Part shown: in pieces, positions 24,622 through 34,218 of the stretch
Numbering within the stretch: position 1 is the stretch's first letter
Layout of the letters: each line of letters starts with the position of its first letter
Assembly (NCBI GenBank): GCA_016222805.1
Contig: JACRQG010000037.1
Coordinates: 1 to 64,000, forward strand
Direction: 5' to 3'
Source of the DNA: Verrucomicrobiota bacterium
GTDB lineage: Bacteria > Verrucomicrobiota > Verrucomicrobiia > Opitutales > Opitutaceae
DNA length: 64,000 bases
Made by a program: the position numbers and the translations under genes
Notes under the pieces: generated by a model
The model's database searches: none
What the model was told of the DNA's origin: nothing
Seen by the model: only the letters and a program-made list of their open reading frames with translations

Positions 24622-26016
24622 TCAGACTTCCCAGCCTTTGCGGTAGGTGCCGCGGATGAGGGGGTCGGCGGCCGGCTGGCCCACGACTTGCATCTTCCCG
24701 GCGTCCCACTCGATCGGCTTCTTCAGCCGCAGCGCAAGATTGCCGAGGTGGGTGATCTCGGTGAGGTGCGCCCCATAGGCGAAATGGCTGCTGGCCGGCG
24801 CCCCGCCCTTGCAGGCGTCGATCCAATCCCGGTGATGACCCTTCGAGCGCGGGATTGCCGCCGGCGGCTTCGGCGCGCCGCGCAGGCTCTCGGGAAACAA
24901 CCGCGGCGCCCCCCCGGCGCCGTCGCATTGGATCACCCCTTGCTCGCCAACGAAGATCACCCCGCGTCCCGGCAGCGGGAAGTTGCCCATCACGGCCGGC
25001 GCGGCGGGCTTGAGGCCACCGTCGTACCACGAGAGGCGCACCGGCGGCAGGCTGCCGCGGGCCGGGAAATCATAGTACACGATGGCCCCGTGAGGCGCGA
25101 TCTCCGCGTCCATCGGACCCGCCCACACCGCGTTTACGCGCGTCGGCGCCGGCAGATCCAGCGCCCAGGTGGCGCAATCGAGATCGTGGCACCCGAAGTC
25201 GCCAAGGCTCGATCCGCCGAAGTCCCAGAAGTCGCGCCAGGCGACCGGGTGATAGGCGGGATGGTAGGCGCGCGGCTCGCGCGGGCCGATCCAGAGATCC
25301 CAGTTGAGACCCGCCGGCACGGGAGGCGCCTCGACCGGCTTGGTGGTCAGCGTGGGATTCCACCGGCGCGTGCCCACCCAGGCGTGCACCTCGCGCACGG
25401 CCCCGATGGTGCCGGTGCGGATGTGCTCGACCGTTTCGCGGATGCCCACCGTGGAGTGGCCGCCGTTGCCCATCTGGGTGGCGAGTCCGGTCTCCTTCGC
25501 CACGCGCGCCACCTCGCGCGCCTCCCGGATGTTGTGCGTGAGCGGTTTTTCGCAGTACACGTGCTTGCCGGCGCGCAGCGCGAGGATCGAGATGTACGCG
25601 TGGGTGTGGTCGGGAGTCGCGCACAGGATCGCATCGATGCCCTTCTCCTTTTCCAGCATCACACGGAAATCCTCGTAGGCCGCGCCCGGCCGCGCCTGCT
25701 TGCCCTTGGCCACGTGCGCCGCGATTGCGGTCTGCGCCGGCGCGCGCCCTCCGGTGCCCTTGTAATAGAAGGCCTCGAGGCTGAATTCCTCCGCCGGGTC
25801 GGCAACCGCCACCACCTGCACGTCGTCGAGCGCCAGCAGCGCCTTGAGGTTCTGCAAGCCGCGCCCGCCCACCCCGACCACGGCGACGTTGACCTTCTCG
25901 CTCGGGGGCACGAACCGCGGCCCGCCCAGGACACGGCGCGGGAGGATCGAGATCGTCGCCGCTGCCGCCGCGGCCGTCTGCACGAACTGTCGCCGGGTCG
26001 AAGGGGTGTTTTTCAT
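24622..26016 (-). CDS. Tat-exported Gfo/Idh/MocA oxidoreductase
   Basis: 464 aa. A twin-arginine signal (TRRQFVQTAAAAAATISILP) precedes a Rossmann fold (VNVAVVGVGGRGLQN) with the family signature CEKPLTHN around residue 160. Such enzymes use tightly bound NAD(P) for sugar oxidation, reduction or non-oxidative chemistry, and Tat export fits a folded cofactor-bearing protein. Its start lies 3 nt after the stop of the PQQ-propeller gene, so they form an operon. Substrate unknown; a sugar or sugar acid is likely from context. Confidence 0.9.
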   Translation of the reverse strand: MKNTPSTRRQFVQTAAAAAATISILPRRVLGGPRFVPPSEKVNVAVVGVGGRGLQNLKALLALDDVQVVAVADPAEEFSLEAFYYKGTGGRAPAQTAIAAHVAKGKQARPGAAYEDFRVMLEKEKGIDAILCATPDHTHAYISILALRAGKHVYCEKPLTHNIREAREVARVAKETGLATQMGNGGHSTVGIRETVEHIRTGTIGAVREVHAWVGTRRWNPTLTTKPVEAPPVPAGLNWDLWIGPREPRAYHPAYHPVAWRDFWDFGGSSLGDFGCHDLDCATWALDLPAPTRVNAVWAGPMDAEIAPHGAIVYYDFPARGSLPPVRLSWYDGGLKPAAPAVMGNFPLPGRGVIFVGEQGVIQCDGAGGAPRLFPESLRGAPKPPAAIPRSKGHHRDWIDACKGGAPASSHFAYGAHLTEITHLGNLALRLKKPIEWDAGKMQVVGQPAADPLIRGTYRKGWEV

Positions 26017-26019
26017 GGC

Positions 26020-27465
26020 TTACTTCGCAATGCAATACAGGTGGGTCGCCGTGCGGATGAAGATCTCGCGGTCGGCAACGGCGGGGGTCGTGAGGGTGTA
26101 GCTGCCGTCGAGTTGGTTCTTCGCCAGCAGGCGATAGGTCGGACCGGCCGCCACCACCGCCGCCTCGGCACTCTCGCTCGTCAGGTAGATCTTGCCGTCG
26201 GCCAGGGTCGGCGAACCGCTCGTCCGCCCGATGCCGGTGTTTTCGGGTCCGTAGATCTTCTCGCCGGTCTTGGCGTTGAGGCAGGTCAGGTTTCCCTGAT
26301 CATCCGCCAGATACAGCCGCTCGCCGTCACTGACCGGCGTCGGTACGTCCGGAGCGCCCTTCTCCGTCCACTTCCAGGCCAGGTGGCTGGTCGTGATGTC
26401 GCCGGTTCCTCCTGCACGAAACGCCAGCAGCGGGTTCACGCGCGAGGGCACGAAGATCATGCCGCCTTTCACCAGCGGCGAGGCGATCGTCCGGAAGACG
26501 CGGGAATTGGTCGGGTTCAACCCGCCGCCGCGCCAGAGTTCCCGGCCCGATTCGAGGTCGTGGCCGGTCACATACCCGCCGCCGCCGATGACCACCTGCC
26601 GTTTGCCTTCCACCTCGAGCAGCGACGGAGTCGTGTACGCGTCGGGGGTCTCGTGCTCCATGTCGGTCGGGCGCTCGACCCGCCAGAGCGGCTTTCCGTC
26701 CGAGGCGCGCAGTGCGAGCACATACGAGGGGTCGTCGGTGAAGAAACCGTGCAGCATCTGCACCACGAGGGTGTCGCCGACCAGCAACGGCGACGAACCG
26801 TAGCCGAACTGCAGCCCGATTTTTCCGTACTGCTTCGGCACGTCGAAGGTCCACTTCGGGTTGCCCGCGAAGTCGAAGCAGGCGATCACCCCGTTGCCGG
26901 AGGTCACCCAGACGTGGCGCCCGTCCGTCACCGGCGTGGGCGAAGTCATGTTGTGCTTCATCTTGATCGCGTTGCCTTGATCGTACTTGCGGCGCCAGAG
27001 CTCCCGACCGGTCGCGCGGTCGAGGCACAACAGCAGGAGGTCCTGCCCGCCCGGACCACGCCCGCCGGCCGGCGCGGGACGCGCGCGCTTGCCGGGCGCC
27101 GGCGGCGGAGGAGGAGGCGGCGGGGCGTCCTCCTTCGACGGCGTGTTCAGAAAGATCCGGTCCCCCAAGACGGCGGGCGAGGACCCGCTCCATGCCGGCA
27201 TCTCCTGTTTCCACCGGATATGCTCCGTCGGACTCCAGGTCTCGGGCAGGTTCCGTGCCTCCGGAGCGGTTCCGTCGCCCGCGGGGCCGCGCCAGCCCGG
27301 CCAGTTGCCGGCCAAGCCCTCTGAGGCGAACGAGAGGCCCAGCGCCAGACCAAGTCGAACGCCGCCCCGGAGGAAGGGACGCCGCGCAACCAGGCCGGCT
27401 GTTGCCGTCGCGGTCGCATTCCGGGAAACATCGGAAACAGGAGCCAAAGGAGTCGGTGGTAACAT
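26020..27465 (-). CDS. exported PQQ-type beta-propeller protein
   Basis: 481 aa. The N-terminus has [17 protein letters not shown], which reads as a Tat-like signal, ending near LAG before NWPGWRGP. The body has repeated W-K/W-R and D-x-x-T/S-G-x-E-L-W units ([44 protein letters not shown]), the PQQ/BamB-like propeller repeat. A run of eight prolines (about residue 115) forms a flexible insert. This is a common Planctomycete/Verrucomicrobial secreted propeller, often encoded beside Gfo/Idh/MocA enzymes; whether it binds PQQ is not shown. The first gene of the pair with the oxidoreductase downstream. The 186 nt to the divergent YchJ-like gene hold no other feature. Confidence 0.85.
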   Translation of the reverse strand: MLPPTPLAPVSDVSRNATATATAGLVARRPFLRGGVRLGLALGLSFASEGLAGNWPGWRGPAGDGTAPEARNLPETWSPTEHIRWKQEMPAWSGSSPAVLGDRIFLNTPSKEDAPPPPPPPPAPGKRARPAPAGGRGPGGQDLLLLCLDRATGRELWRRKYDQGNAIKMKHNMTSPTPVTDGRHVWVTSGNGVIACFDFAGNPKWTFDVPKQYGKIGLQFGYGSSPLLVGDTLVVQMLHGFFTDDPSYVLALRASDGKPLWRVERPTDMEHETPDAYTTPSLLEVEGKRQVVIGGGGYVTGHDLESGRELWRGGGLNPTNSRVFRTIASPLVKGGMIFVPSRVNPLLAFRAGGTGDITTSHLAWKWTEKGAPDVPTPVSDGERLYLADDQGNLTCLNAKTGEKIYGPENTGIGRTSGSPTLADGKIYLTSESAEAAVVAAGPTYRLLAKNQLDGSYTLTTPAVADREIFIRTATHLYCIAK

Positions 27466-27651
27466 GGAGACGAGTCAGCGTTCCCGCCCCATGCGGGGAC
27501 CACGCTGCGGGTCCGGGGACTACAAGGCCCGAAGCCGCGTTTGTCGAGAACCGGCACCGGCGCGACGCCGCCCGAGCCGCCTCGCGGCGTCGCGAAAGAC
27601 GGCGCCGCTTCCGTCTCGCCAAGTTCCCTTCGCCCCGGCTTGGCTCTGCCC

Positions 27652-28182
27652 ATGGCATCCTCCTCTTCCCCGATTCCCCGCGGGCTCCCACGCCCCCAGG
27701 TCGGACAACCGTGTCCCTGCGGCACCGGAAAACCCTTCGAAGGGTGCTGCGGCCCCCGTCTGGACGGCACGGCGCCCGCGACCACCGCCGAGGAACTGAT
27801 GCGCTCGCGCTTCACCGCCCACGTCGCCCGTGATTGGAAGTACCTGCACTTCACCTACCGGCCCACCGCCCGCAAGCCCTACGTCGCGGAGGAAGACCCG
27901 GTGGAGATTCCGTGGACCCGCCTGGTGATCCACTCCCACGAGCCCGGAGCCTCCTCGGACGCCGCCTTCGTGGATTTCTCGGCCTATTATGAGTCCGAGA
28001 ACGGGGAACAAGCCCTCCACGAAAAATCGGAGTTCGCCCGCATCGACGGAAAGTGGCTCTACACCCGCATGGTGCGCAACGGCCCTCCGCCGGCCAAGCC
28101 GGAGGCGCCCAAAGTCGGTCGCAACGATCCGTGCCCGTGTGGCAGCGGGAAGAAATTCAAACACTGCTGCCTGGGGCGGTAA
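27652..28182 (+). CDS. YchJ-like protein with two SEC-C zinc motifs
   Basis: 176 aa. SEC-C metal-binding motifs lie at both ends: [13 protein letters not shown] (about 22-34) and [13 protein letters not shown] (about 161-173). Between them lies an NTF2-like YchJ middle domain with [21 protein letters not shown] and a closing [12 protein letters not shown]. coli YchJ has the same plan; its function is not established. The ATG at 27652 was chosen because it begins shortly before the first SEC-C motif. The stop codon TAA is part of the A-run that forms the U-tract of the opposite-strand terminator. Confidence 0.88.
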   Translation: MASSSSPIPRGLPRPQVGQPCPCGTGKPFEGCCGPRLDGTAPATTAEELMRSRFTAHVARDWKYLHFTYRPTARKPYVAEEDPVEIPWTRLVIHSHEPGASSDAAFVDFSAYYESENGEQALHEKSEFARIDGKWLYTRMVRNGPPPAKPEAPKVGRNDPCPCGSGKKFKHCCLGR

Positions 28183-28211
28183 AAAAAGACGCAGGCCTGA
28201 TGGCCTGCGTC
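28181..28211 (-). terminator. rho-independent terminator of the nidogen-like gene
   Basis: On the minus strand a perfect 10-bp stem (GACGCAGGCC / GGCCTGCGTC) with a 4-nt loop is followed by seven U residues. It lies 26 nt after the stop of the VPDSG gene and directly abuts the convergent YchJ-like stop codon. Confidence 0.92.
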
Positions 28212-28236
28212 CAGAGATGCTTCGCGCGACTTCGCG

Positions 28237-29037
28237 TCAGTTCCGGCGCTGCTTCAGTCCGGCGAGGGCGGCAAGGGCGAGGCCCAAGAGGACCAGCATC
28301 GAACCGCCGTCCGGAGCCGACACAATCACCGTGCCATTGCGAACCGAGAACCGGTAGTGGCCGGCGTCGCCGATGTTGCTGCCACTGACCAGAGAGTTGG
28401 GACCGGTGTCAAGGAAGGCGCCGTTGATCGCGGAACCCGTGAGTTCATACGAATTGAGGGCCGTGCCGTTGGAATAACCAACGCGGGCCGAGTTGCCCCC
28501 GAGACCGTTGGATCCGCCGCTCGCCCCACCCGTTTCCCACTGGATTTGGTCGTAGAAGAAGTGAATGTCGAAATCCCCGGAGGCGATATCCGCCCGGTTC
28601 TCCAGAACGACCTGGAACTTGTTCAGTTTGTTGGTCTGACCGCTATAGTAGCCGACTCCATCCCAGGTCGCGCCAAAGGCGGAATGGCTGTTGTAGGTGC
28701 CCTGGCCGTAGCGCAGGAGATTGGAGCCCACCCCACGCGTATCGACGTCAGCAAAGAACGGGGCGATGATCGGGACACCGGTGGTATACAGGTTGAACGG
28801 CGTGAAGGTGCCGAGCGGCCCGTTAAACGTCAGGTTGCCGTTGTTGTTGGCCCAGAGGCTCGAATAGGTGTTGCCGAAAAAATTGACATTGAAACCGATC
28901 GCGAGGCTGCCGGTGGAGCTGTCGTCGTTGGCCCCAAGTGCGCTGGTGGTAAAACCGGGCACGATATTCACCGCTTGGACAGGCTGGGCCAGAAGGGCCG
29001 CCGCGCCGAACAGTGCGAGGAGTGAGTTTTTGCGCAT
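28237..29037 (-). CDS. exported nidogen-like protein with VPDSG-type sorting tail
   Basis: 266 aa. Signal peptide (MRKNSLLALFGAAALLAQPV, then QA), followed by a nidogen-like (NIDO) beta-sandwich: GFNVNFFGNTYSSLWANNNG, ITFxG-type strands, IAPFFADVDTRG, and FQVVLENR. The C-terminus has S-A-P-D-G-G-S then a hydrophobic helix (LVLLGLALAALAGL) and KQRRN: the tripartite exosortase-type sorting signal of the VPDSG/PEP-CTERM class found in Verrucomicrobia. It is expected to be cut and attached or released at the cell surface by an exosortase encoded elsewhere. It has its own terminator, so is monocistronic. The 242 nt upstream contain a TACGTA core near 29193 but no clear promoter. Confidence 0.88.
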   Translation of the reverse strand: MRKNSLLALFGAAALLAQPVQAVNIVPGFTTSALGANDDSSTGSLAIGFNVNFFGNTYSSLWANNNGNLTFNGPLGTFTPFNLYTTGVPIIAPFFADVDTRGVGSNLLRYGQGTYNSHSAFGATWDGVGYYSGQTNKLNKFQVVLENRADIASGDFDIHFFYDQIQWETGGASGGSNGLGGNSARVGYSNGTALNSYELTGSAINGAFLDTGPNSLVSGSNIGDAGHYRFSVRNGTVIVSAPDGGSMLVLLGLALAALAGLKQRRN

Positions 29038-29279
29038 GGTGATGAATGAGAGTTTCGGAAGAAGTGAGGACCGGGGATTTTCCGTTGGCTCTCCCCGTTA
29101 GCCACTCGCATGCCAACGACTCCAGGCCTCCGACCACGGCTCGGTGGAATCTCTGATTTTCACGACCTTACGCGACACGGCTACGGTAAGTACGTAACCG
29201 CCAGGGTACAGGCCCTCTTTCCGAGTTGTAAGGGACGCCGACAGTGGCACGTCGCACCTGACTGGCGTGGTGGCCGGCC

Positions 29280-31001
29280 TCAGGGCGGCAGTCCAAAACC
29301 AGCGAGTGGATACGCCGAGACCTCGATGTCCTCCTTGTTCGTGGCGTAGATCACCCAGAGTTTTCCGCCCTGCTCGATGGCATGGGTGTACTGGAAACTG
29401 TGCGAACCCTTGGCGCCGCCCTTGTAGCGCAAGGCCGGGGCGTTCTTCCGCAGCGCCAGCGGGTGACCGAAGCTCCAACCGTCGCGGCTGAAGGTGATGA
29501 CCAACGGGTCCCGCGGATTGGCTCCCGCCGCCTTGGGATTGCTGATGAGGTAATACCAGCCGTTTGAAAGCCGCCCGCTGAGGTTCTTGCTCACGGCGTC
29601 GGGATAGTTCGTCTTCACCGGAATCGTCCAGGTGCCGCCCCCGTCGTAACTGAGCGAATGGTACAGGCGCCGCGTATACCCCTGGTCGCGGATGATCAGG
29701 TGCACCACCCCGGCCGGATCGACGTAGGCGCTGGTTTCGCTCATCCGATAGTCGGGCATTGGGCCCGGCACCCGCCGCACCTCCCAGTCGTTGGTCCCCG
29801 CCGGAGCCAGCCCGGTGTAGAACCAGGCTCGGCTGTCGCGCCAGACAAAGAAATCCCGTCCGGCGATTCGCAGTGGCGGAAAGTAGACCACGCAGTTGTC
29901 GGCCACCTTCCGATCCTCCCGCCACCCCGTTCCGGTCCAAACAAAGCGGATGAGTTCGGCGTGGGACCACGGTCCACCGGGCGGGTTGTTGCCCTGGTTT
30001 TTTGAACCGAGCGCGTACAGCTTCCCGTCCTCGACATACAGGCCGCTCGTCATCCACCGCCATGGGCCCGCCTCACCGTCGGGGTCGTCCGCCAGCACGC
30101 GCGCTTCACTCCACAGGCGGCCATCGCGGCTGGTGGCGTAGCGGATCAACTGGCTGCTGCTGTCCTCGTCGACCCGCCCCGAAGACCAGGCGGCCCAGAA
30201 GTGACCCTCATGGTGAGCGATGAACGAATGCAGGTTGAACTGCCACGCGCCGGCCTCCGCCCGGTAAACCGTGGCGGTTTCTCCCGGCGCCTCCGGCAGA
30301 CTCATCGGCGAGGCCAGCGCCGCGTCCTCCGCGAGCAGGTTCGCAGGGTCGCGTTTTTCGCCGGGAGGAAGGACGGCCCAAGGCGTGGAACGTTTGAACA
30401 GGGCGCGCCGCACCGGTTCGCGCAGGGCTTCCGCCACGCGCCGGGCTCCCTCCTCCGTCCATTCCCCGGTGGCGCCGGGCCAGGTGCCGGGATTTGCCAG
30501 GGCCACGCCGCGCAGGTCGGCAATCTCCACCTCTTCGGCCCGCGCCGCCTGGCGGATTGCGTCGTTGGCCCGCGCAGTCTCGCCCTCCTCTCCCCGACCC
30601 GGCCACGTGCAAGTGATCACCGCCAGCTGCCGATCCTGCAGTTTCCGCATCAGCGCCCGCAACCGTTGCACCCGCTCCCCGGAATCGGTCCCCACCGGAG
30701 CCAGGGCCAGAACGACCCCATGCCAGGTCCGCGCTTCGAGCCACGAGTCGAGTCCACGCTCGGCCGCCGCCACCTCGGGCACCGGGCGGGACGGATGAAA
30801 GAACGCCGCGACATCGGTCCACTGCTCCTGCAACCGCCGGACCACCGCGGGCGATAGGGGGTCACCCACCACGAGCACGGCGGCCCGGTTGCGGGTTTCC
30901 GCGGCGTAGCCCTGCAGGCCCGGTGGTTGGGCCGCGGCGGCCGGGAGCGCCACGCCAGGGCCAGCGAGGGCGAGGATCAGGGGGACGAGGATGTATTTCA
31001 T
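29280..31001 (-). CDS. exported BNR/sialidase-like protein with N-terminal SGNH-like region
   Basis: 573 aa. A signal peptide (MKYILVPLILALAGPGVALP) is followed by an ~180-residue region with AAVLVVGDPLSP and a later I-A-D-L-R-G-V, which may be a degenerate SGNH hydrolase-like domain (weak). The rest is a six-bladed-propeller-like region with Asp-box-type motifs: SRDGRLWSE, SYDGGGTW, SRDGWSFG. This is the sialidase/BNR fold; whether it cleaves sialic acids or another glycan is open. Its ATG overlaps the stop of the symporter gene by 4 nt, so cleavage and uptake are co-expressed. Confidence 0.75.
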   Translation of the reverse strand: MKYILVPLILALAGPGVALPAAAAQPPGLQGYAAETRNRAAVLVVGDPLSPAVVRRLQEQWTDVAAFFHPSRPVPEVAAAERGLDSWLEARTWHGVVLALAPVGTDSGERVQRLRALMRKLQDRQLAVITCTWPGRGEEGETARANDAIRQAARAEEVEIADLRGVALANPGTWPGATGEWTEEGARRVAEALREPVRRALFKRSTPWAVLPPGEKRDPANLLAEDAALASPMSLPEAPGETATVYRAEAGAWQFNLHSFIAHHEGHFWAAWSSGRVDEDSSSQLIRYATSRDGRLWSEARVLADDPDGEAGPWRWMTSGLYVEDGKLYALGSKNQGNNPPGGPWSHAELIRFVWTGTGWREDRKVADNCVVYFPPLRIAGRDFFVWRDSRAWFYTGLAPAGTNDWEVRRVPGPMPDYRMSETSAYVDPAGVVHLIIRDQGYTRRLYHSLSYDGGGTWTIPVKTNYPDAVSKNLSGRLSNGWYYLISNPKAAGANPRDPLVITFSRDGWSFGHPLALRKNAPALRYKGGAKGSHSFQYTHAIEQGGKLWVIYATNKEDIEVSAYPLAGFGLPP

Positions 31002-32563
31002 GAATCCGAAGAGTCGGCCGGACGCCGGGTCCAGACCGTCAGGTCCGTGAGGTCGCGTTCCGGAGCGGGCAGGAGTCGCGCCGCCAGCCAGCAGGTCGTG
31101 AACATCACGACGTTGCCGAGAATCGAGGTGTAGTAGGAATTGAAGAGACGCGGCACATGGCCGAACTGCGCGAGCGTCGCGTAGAGGGTGAACCCCACCG
31201 TGCAGGCGATGCCGGCGCCGACGCTGCGCGCATCGCCCGAGCGCGTGAGGATGCCGAATAGAAACGCCCCGGAGATTCCGCCGCCCACCAGGGCAAGCAG
31301 GATGATGGACAGCTCCATCATGGTCGCCGCGGAGGAATGATAGAGCAGCCACGCGCCCCCGGCCATCAGACCCGCCATCACCAGTGAGGCCATCCGCCCC
31401 GCCCGCAGGTAATGGGCATCGTCCCGATCGCGCGCGAGGTACTGGCGGTGAATGTCGTTCACCCACACCATGCCGGCGGCATTGATGCTGCTGCTGAGCG
31501 CCCCCATGGCGGCCGCGAGCGCAGCGGAGATGACGAGCCCCGCGATGCCCGGCGGCAGCACGGTGAGGATGAAATGCGGCAGGATGTCCTCCGCCTTGCG
31601 CGTCCCGGCCAGGACGGCGGTGGCGACGTCCGACGGAAAATGCCGGTAGTAGACCCACAGGCAGGTGCCGAGGAACATGAAGGTGGTCCAGATCGGCAGG
31701 GCGCCGAGCCCGAGCACCACCATCGATTTCCGCGCTTCGCGCGCGGAACGGGCCGAACACCAGCGCTGCACCGTGTCCTGATCGAGCTGCCCGGCCACAT
31801 ACTGGGCGGCGCCCACCAGCACGAACATCAGGGCTGTCTTCTCCACCAGGGAAAACCCAACACCCACGGGCACGAGCCGCCCGGTCCCTGCTTCAAGGTC
31901 TCGGAACGAGATCTTGCCGGCCGCCCAGGCCTCCGAGAACACCTGCGTCAGTCCGCCCGGCAGCGCCTGCGCCACCACCGCCACACACGCCCCGGCGCCC
32001 AGCATCAACACCACGGTCTGCATGACGTCGGTCCAAACCACGGCGGAGAAACCTCCCTTCACGGTGTAGAGGGCGGTCAGGCCCGCCGCGACCAGGATGC
32101 AGGCTGGCGTCGTCAGGCCGGTGAGCGAAGCCAGCAGCACCGCCAGCAGGTAGGTGATCGTCGCCGTCCGCACGAGTTGGGCCCCCAGGTACACGATCGC
32201 GGCGTAGAGCGAGACCGAGGGTCCGAAGCGCAACGCGAGGTAATGATAGGCGGATCGCACCCGGCCGCTGCGAAAGAACGGAATGAACACCAGCCCCGCC
32301 AGCGTAACCACGAAGGGAAAGGCGAGGTTCGGGAGCAGCCGCACCCAGGCCGTCTTGAAGCTGTCCGCCGGATAGGCGATGAAAGTCACCGAGCTGATCG
32401 TGGAACCGATGAAACTCAGTCCCACCGCCCAGCCAGGAAAGTCGCGCCGGCCGAGAAAGTAGCTCTCCGTGCTGCGATTCCTCCGGGAAAACCGCAGGCC
32501 GATGGCCAGCACCACGCCGAAGTAGGCGATGACGACGGCGAGATCGGTCAGGGGAAGTTTCAC
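30998..32563 (-). CDS. sodium:solute symporter (SSS family)
   Basis: 521 aa with about 13 hydrophobic segments. It opens with DLAVVIAYFGVVLAIGL; the SSS signature region YFLGRRDFPGWAVGLSFIGS is at about 35-54, and GGFSAVVWTDVMQTVVLM at about 170. SSS transporters of this type carry sialic acid, N-acetylated sugars or other glycan products in Verrucomicrobia. Coupled by an ATGA overlap to the sialidase-like gene. 294 nt of repeat-bearing sequence separate it from the next gene upstream, so it may have its own promoter. Confidence 0.9.
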   Translation of the reverse strand: MKLPLTDLAVVIAYFGVVLAIGLRFSRRNRSTESYFLGRRDFPGWAVGLSFIGSTISSVTFIAYPADSFKTAWVRLLPNLAFPFVVTLAGLVFIPFFRSGRVRSAYHYLALRFGPSVSLYAAIVYLGAQLVRTATITYLLAVLLASLTGLTTPACILVAAGLTALYTVKGGFSAVVWTDVMQTVVLMLGAGACVAVVAQALPGGLTQVFSEAWAAGKISFRDLEAGTGRLVPVGVGFSLVEKTALMFVLVGAAQYVAGQLDQDTVQRWCSARSAREARKSMVVLGLGALPIWTTFMFLGTCLWVYYRHFPSDVATAVLAGTRKAEDILPHFILTVLPPGIAGLVISAALAAAMGALSSSINAAGMVWVNDIHRQYLARDRDDAHYLRAGRMASLVMAGLMAGGAWLLYHSSAATMMELSIILLALVGGGISGAFLFGILTRSGDARSVGAGIACTVGFTLYATLAQFGHVPRLFNSYYTSILGNVVMFTTCWLAARLLPAPERDLTDLTVWTRRPADSSDS

Positions 32564-32586
32564 GCTAGGGGGTCGTCGTCACAGGC

Positions 32587-32655
32587 ATGTAGGCGGGGCG
32601 ACCCCGCCCCGCAGCTGTCGGCTCGGATCCCGCTCTGCGCGGGACGAGATCCGAG
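32587..32655. repeat. GC-rich inverted repeat, copy 4 of 6
   Basis: The left arm reads CATGTAGGCGGGGCGACC followed by CCGCCCCGC. It is followed by a second nested inverted pair, CTCGGATC...GATCCGAG (about 32621-32655), in place of the usual right arm. Confidence 0.82.
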
Positions 32656-32711
32656 AGGAAAGGAAGCGAAGTGGCATGGTATCGTGGCCTTTGCCGGAGG
32701 GATTCAGTGGA

Positions 32712-32839
32712 AAACCACGAAGGGACACGAATCGACACGAAGCATTGGCCCGCGCGCTGCATTCACCTCTGGGTGGGTAGCAAGACTTCCTCTTCCGCAG
32801 GGTAATTTCATTGGTGTTTGTTCGTGTCCACTCGTGGTT
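32712..32839. repeat. inverted repeat with CCACGAA...TTCGTG arms
   Basis: The left arm AAACCACGAAGGGACACGAA (about 32712-32731) is mirrored by the right arm TTCGTGTCCACTCGTGGTT (about 32821-32839), about 90 nt apart, with one or two mismatches. It is unrelated to the GTAGGCGGGG family. A non-coding mobile or palindromic element is likely. Confidence 0.7.
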
Positions 32840-32857
32840 CTAACGCTGGATCCTGCC

Positions 32858-34198
32858 TTAGTACACCAGCGCGCGGAACTGCCGCACGCGATGCAGCGTG
32901 ATCAGGTTGCCATCGTGGGCGCTGCTCGCCCGCGCATCGCCGCTGCGCGAGAGGATGACGAGATCGTCGCCGTCGATCTCCATGCTGGCGTAGTGACGCG
33001 ATTCCTTCGCCGTGGCGCCCGTGGCGACAAGCCCGGCGAAGCACCAATCCACGAGGTTGCGCACGAAGTGCAGCACCAGGCGATGGCGCTCGTTGTCGCC
33101 CCGGCCGTAGCGGTCCTTGGGCAGTCGCTCCAGCTGCGTCATCGAGTCGGTGGATTGCGAACCCACCATCCAGAAAAGCCGGGTGGTGGTGTCGTACACG
33201 ACATGGAAGCGCAAGTGCCCGCCCGGCATCGGCAGGAACAGCAGGGTCTTGCCCGAAGGCGCCTGCTCCAGCGAGGTCGTCATCGTGCCGTCGGGGTTTT
33301 CGGTCACCTTCGCCAGGGCGGCATAGTTCGTCAGGCCAGTGTGGGCGCGGGCGAGGAGGTGGAAGGTGCGTCCGTGCGGGTCGTGCCAGACGTGATCGGG
33401 GTCGAGAATCTGCACCACATTGGTTTCCAGCCAGCCGAGGGGCGGGAAGTTTTCTCCTCGGCCGATCGGCGTGCCGCGCGGGAATGATTGCCGGTAAAAC
33501 GGCACGCCAAAGAAGTCCGTGGCGAGCTGGTTCTCGCGGTAGCCCGGGATCAGATCCTGAAAGGTAAGTTCGCTCGCGTGAGTCCAGGCCTCCGCGCGCG
33601 TGAGATCGTCGGTCTCACGGGCGCGCATCAAGATCGGGGCCAGGGCGCCCACGTACCAGCTGCGGATGTTGTCGACGGTCAGCCGCTCGACGACGAGGTA
33701 GACGCAGCCGCGGGCCCGCCAGGTGTTGGCGGCCGTCTGGTGCCAGGTGCGGGAGTCGAGGTTCGACGGCTCACTCCAGGTCTCGCCGCGATCCCGCGAG
33801 CGCTGGATGCAGAGCGGTTCGCCCTTGGGGTTGCTGCCGGGCCGGATGAAGAAGCGCGTCGCGAGGTAGTAGACGGAGTCGCCGGCCAAGAACAACCGGC
33901 CCTGGTTCGTGGGCGACGTGGCCCGGCGCTTCCAGGACCGCCCGCCGTCATCGGAAGTCAGGATGAAGGTCTGGCCGTGTTTTTGGATCCGGTTTGTTTG
34001 CGTGTGGCAGGCGACGAGCCGGCCGCCGGGGAGCGCGACAATCGAGGGCGTGTAGAGGGCGGTGGTGGCGGGATCGGGGGACTCGGCGACGACGAGATGG
34101 TCGTTGGCAAGGGCGCGAATCGGACCGCCCGCGGGAGCCGCGGGAAGCGCGGCGGCGAACGCGAGCGCCAAACAAAGAAGTCTCCAACAAGGATTCAT
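32858..34198 (-). CDS. exported sialidase/BNR-repeat protein
   Basis: 446 aa. A signal peptide (MNPCWRLLCLALAFAAALPA) precedes a propeller with canonical Asp boxes: TSDDGGRSW (about 83-91) and SRDRGETW (about 137-144), and YTPSIVALPGGRLVACH typical of the first blade in exo-sialidases. Catalytic residues cannot be assigned with confidence by eye. The start at 34198 is fixed by the signal peptide and lies 20 nt after the interrupted FAD oxidoreductase. Periplasmic or outer-membrane glycan hydrolase is the likely role. Confidence 0.8.
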   Translation of the reverse strand: MNPCWRLLCLALAFAAALPAAPAGGPIRALANDHLVVAESPDPATTALYTPSIVALPGGRLVACHTQTNRIQKHGQTFILTSDDGGRSWKRRATSPTNQGRLFLAGDSVYYLATRFFIRPGSNPKGEPLCIQRSRDRGETWSEPSNLDSRTWHQTAANTWRARGCVYLVVERLTVDNIRSWYVGALAPILMRARETDDLTRAEAWTHASELTFQDLIPGYRENQLATDFFGVPFYRQSFPRGTPIGRGENFPPLGWLETNVVQILDPDHVWHDPHGRTFHLLARAHTGLTNYAALAKVTENPDGTMTTSLEQAPSGKTLLFLPMPGGHLRFHVVYDTTTRLFWMVGSQSTDSMTQLERLPKDRYGRGDNERHRLVLHFVRNLVDWCFAGLVATGATAKESRHYASMEIDGDDLVILSRSGDARASSAHDGNLITLHRVRQFRALVY

Positions 34199-34218
34199 CC
34201 GATCGACGGGAAAGGGTG

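Larger units (their letters stand above)
32564..32857. other. 294-nt intergenic stretch carrying two inverted-repeat elements
   Basis: It contains repeat copy 4 (32587-32655) and a different inverted repeat (32712-32839). No open frame with coding character. It splits the minus-strand glycan gene run into two blocks. Confidence 0.65.

Noticed and set aside
27070-27130. Run of eight prolines in the propeller as a possible frameshift or repeat slip
   Set aside because: The frame is correct on both sides and such linkers are common in secreted propellers.
24688-27324. 878-codon plus-strand open frame
   Set aside because: It runs antisense to both the Gfo/Idh and propeller genes, spans their boundary and shows no domain, signal or sensible start.
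28980-29280. Promoter with TACGTA core upstream of the nidogen-like gene
   Set aside because: The core is short and no -10/-35 pair could be defended.
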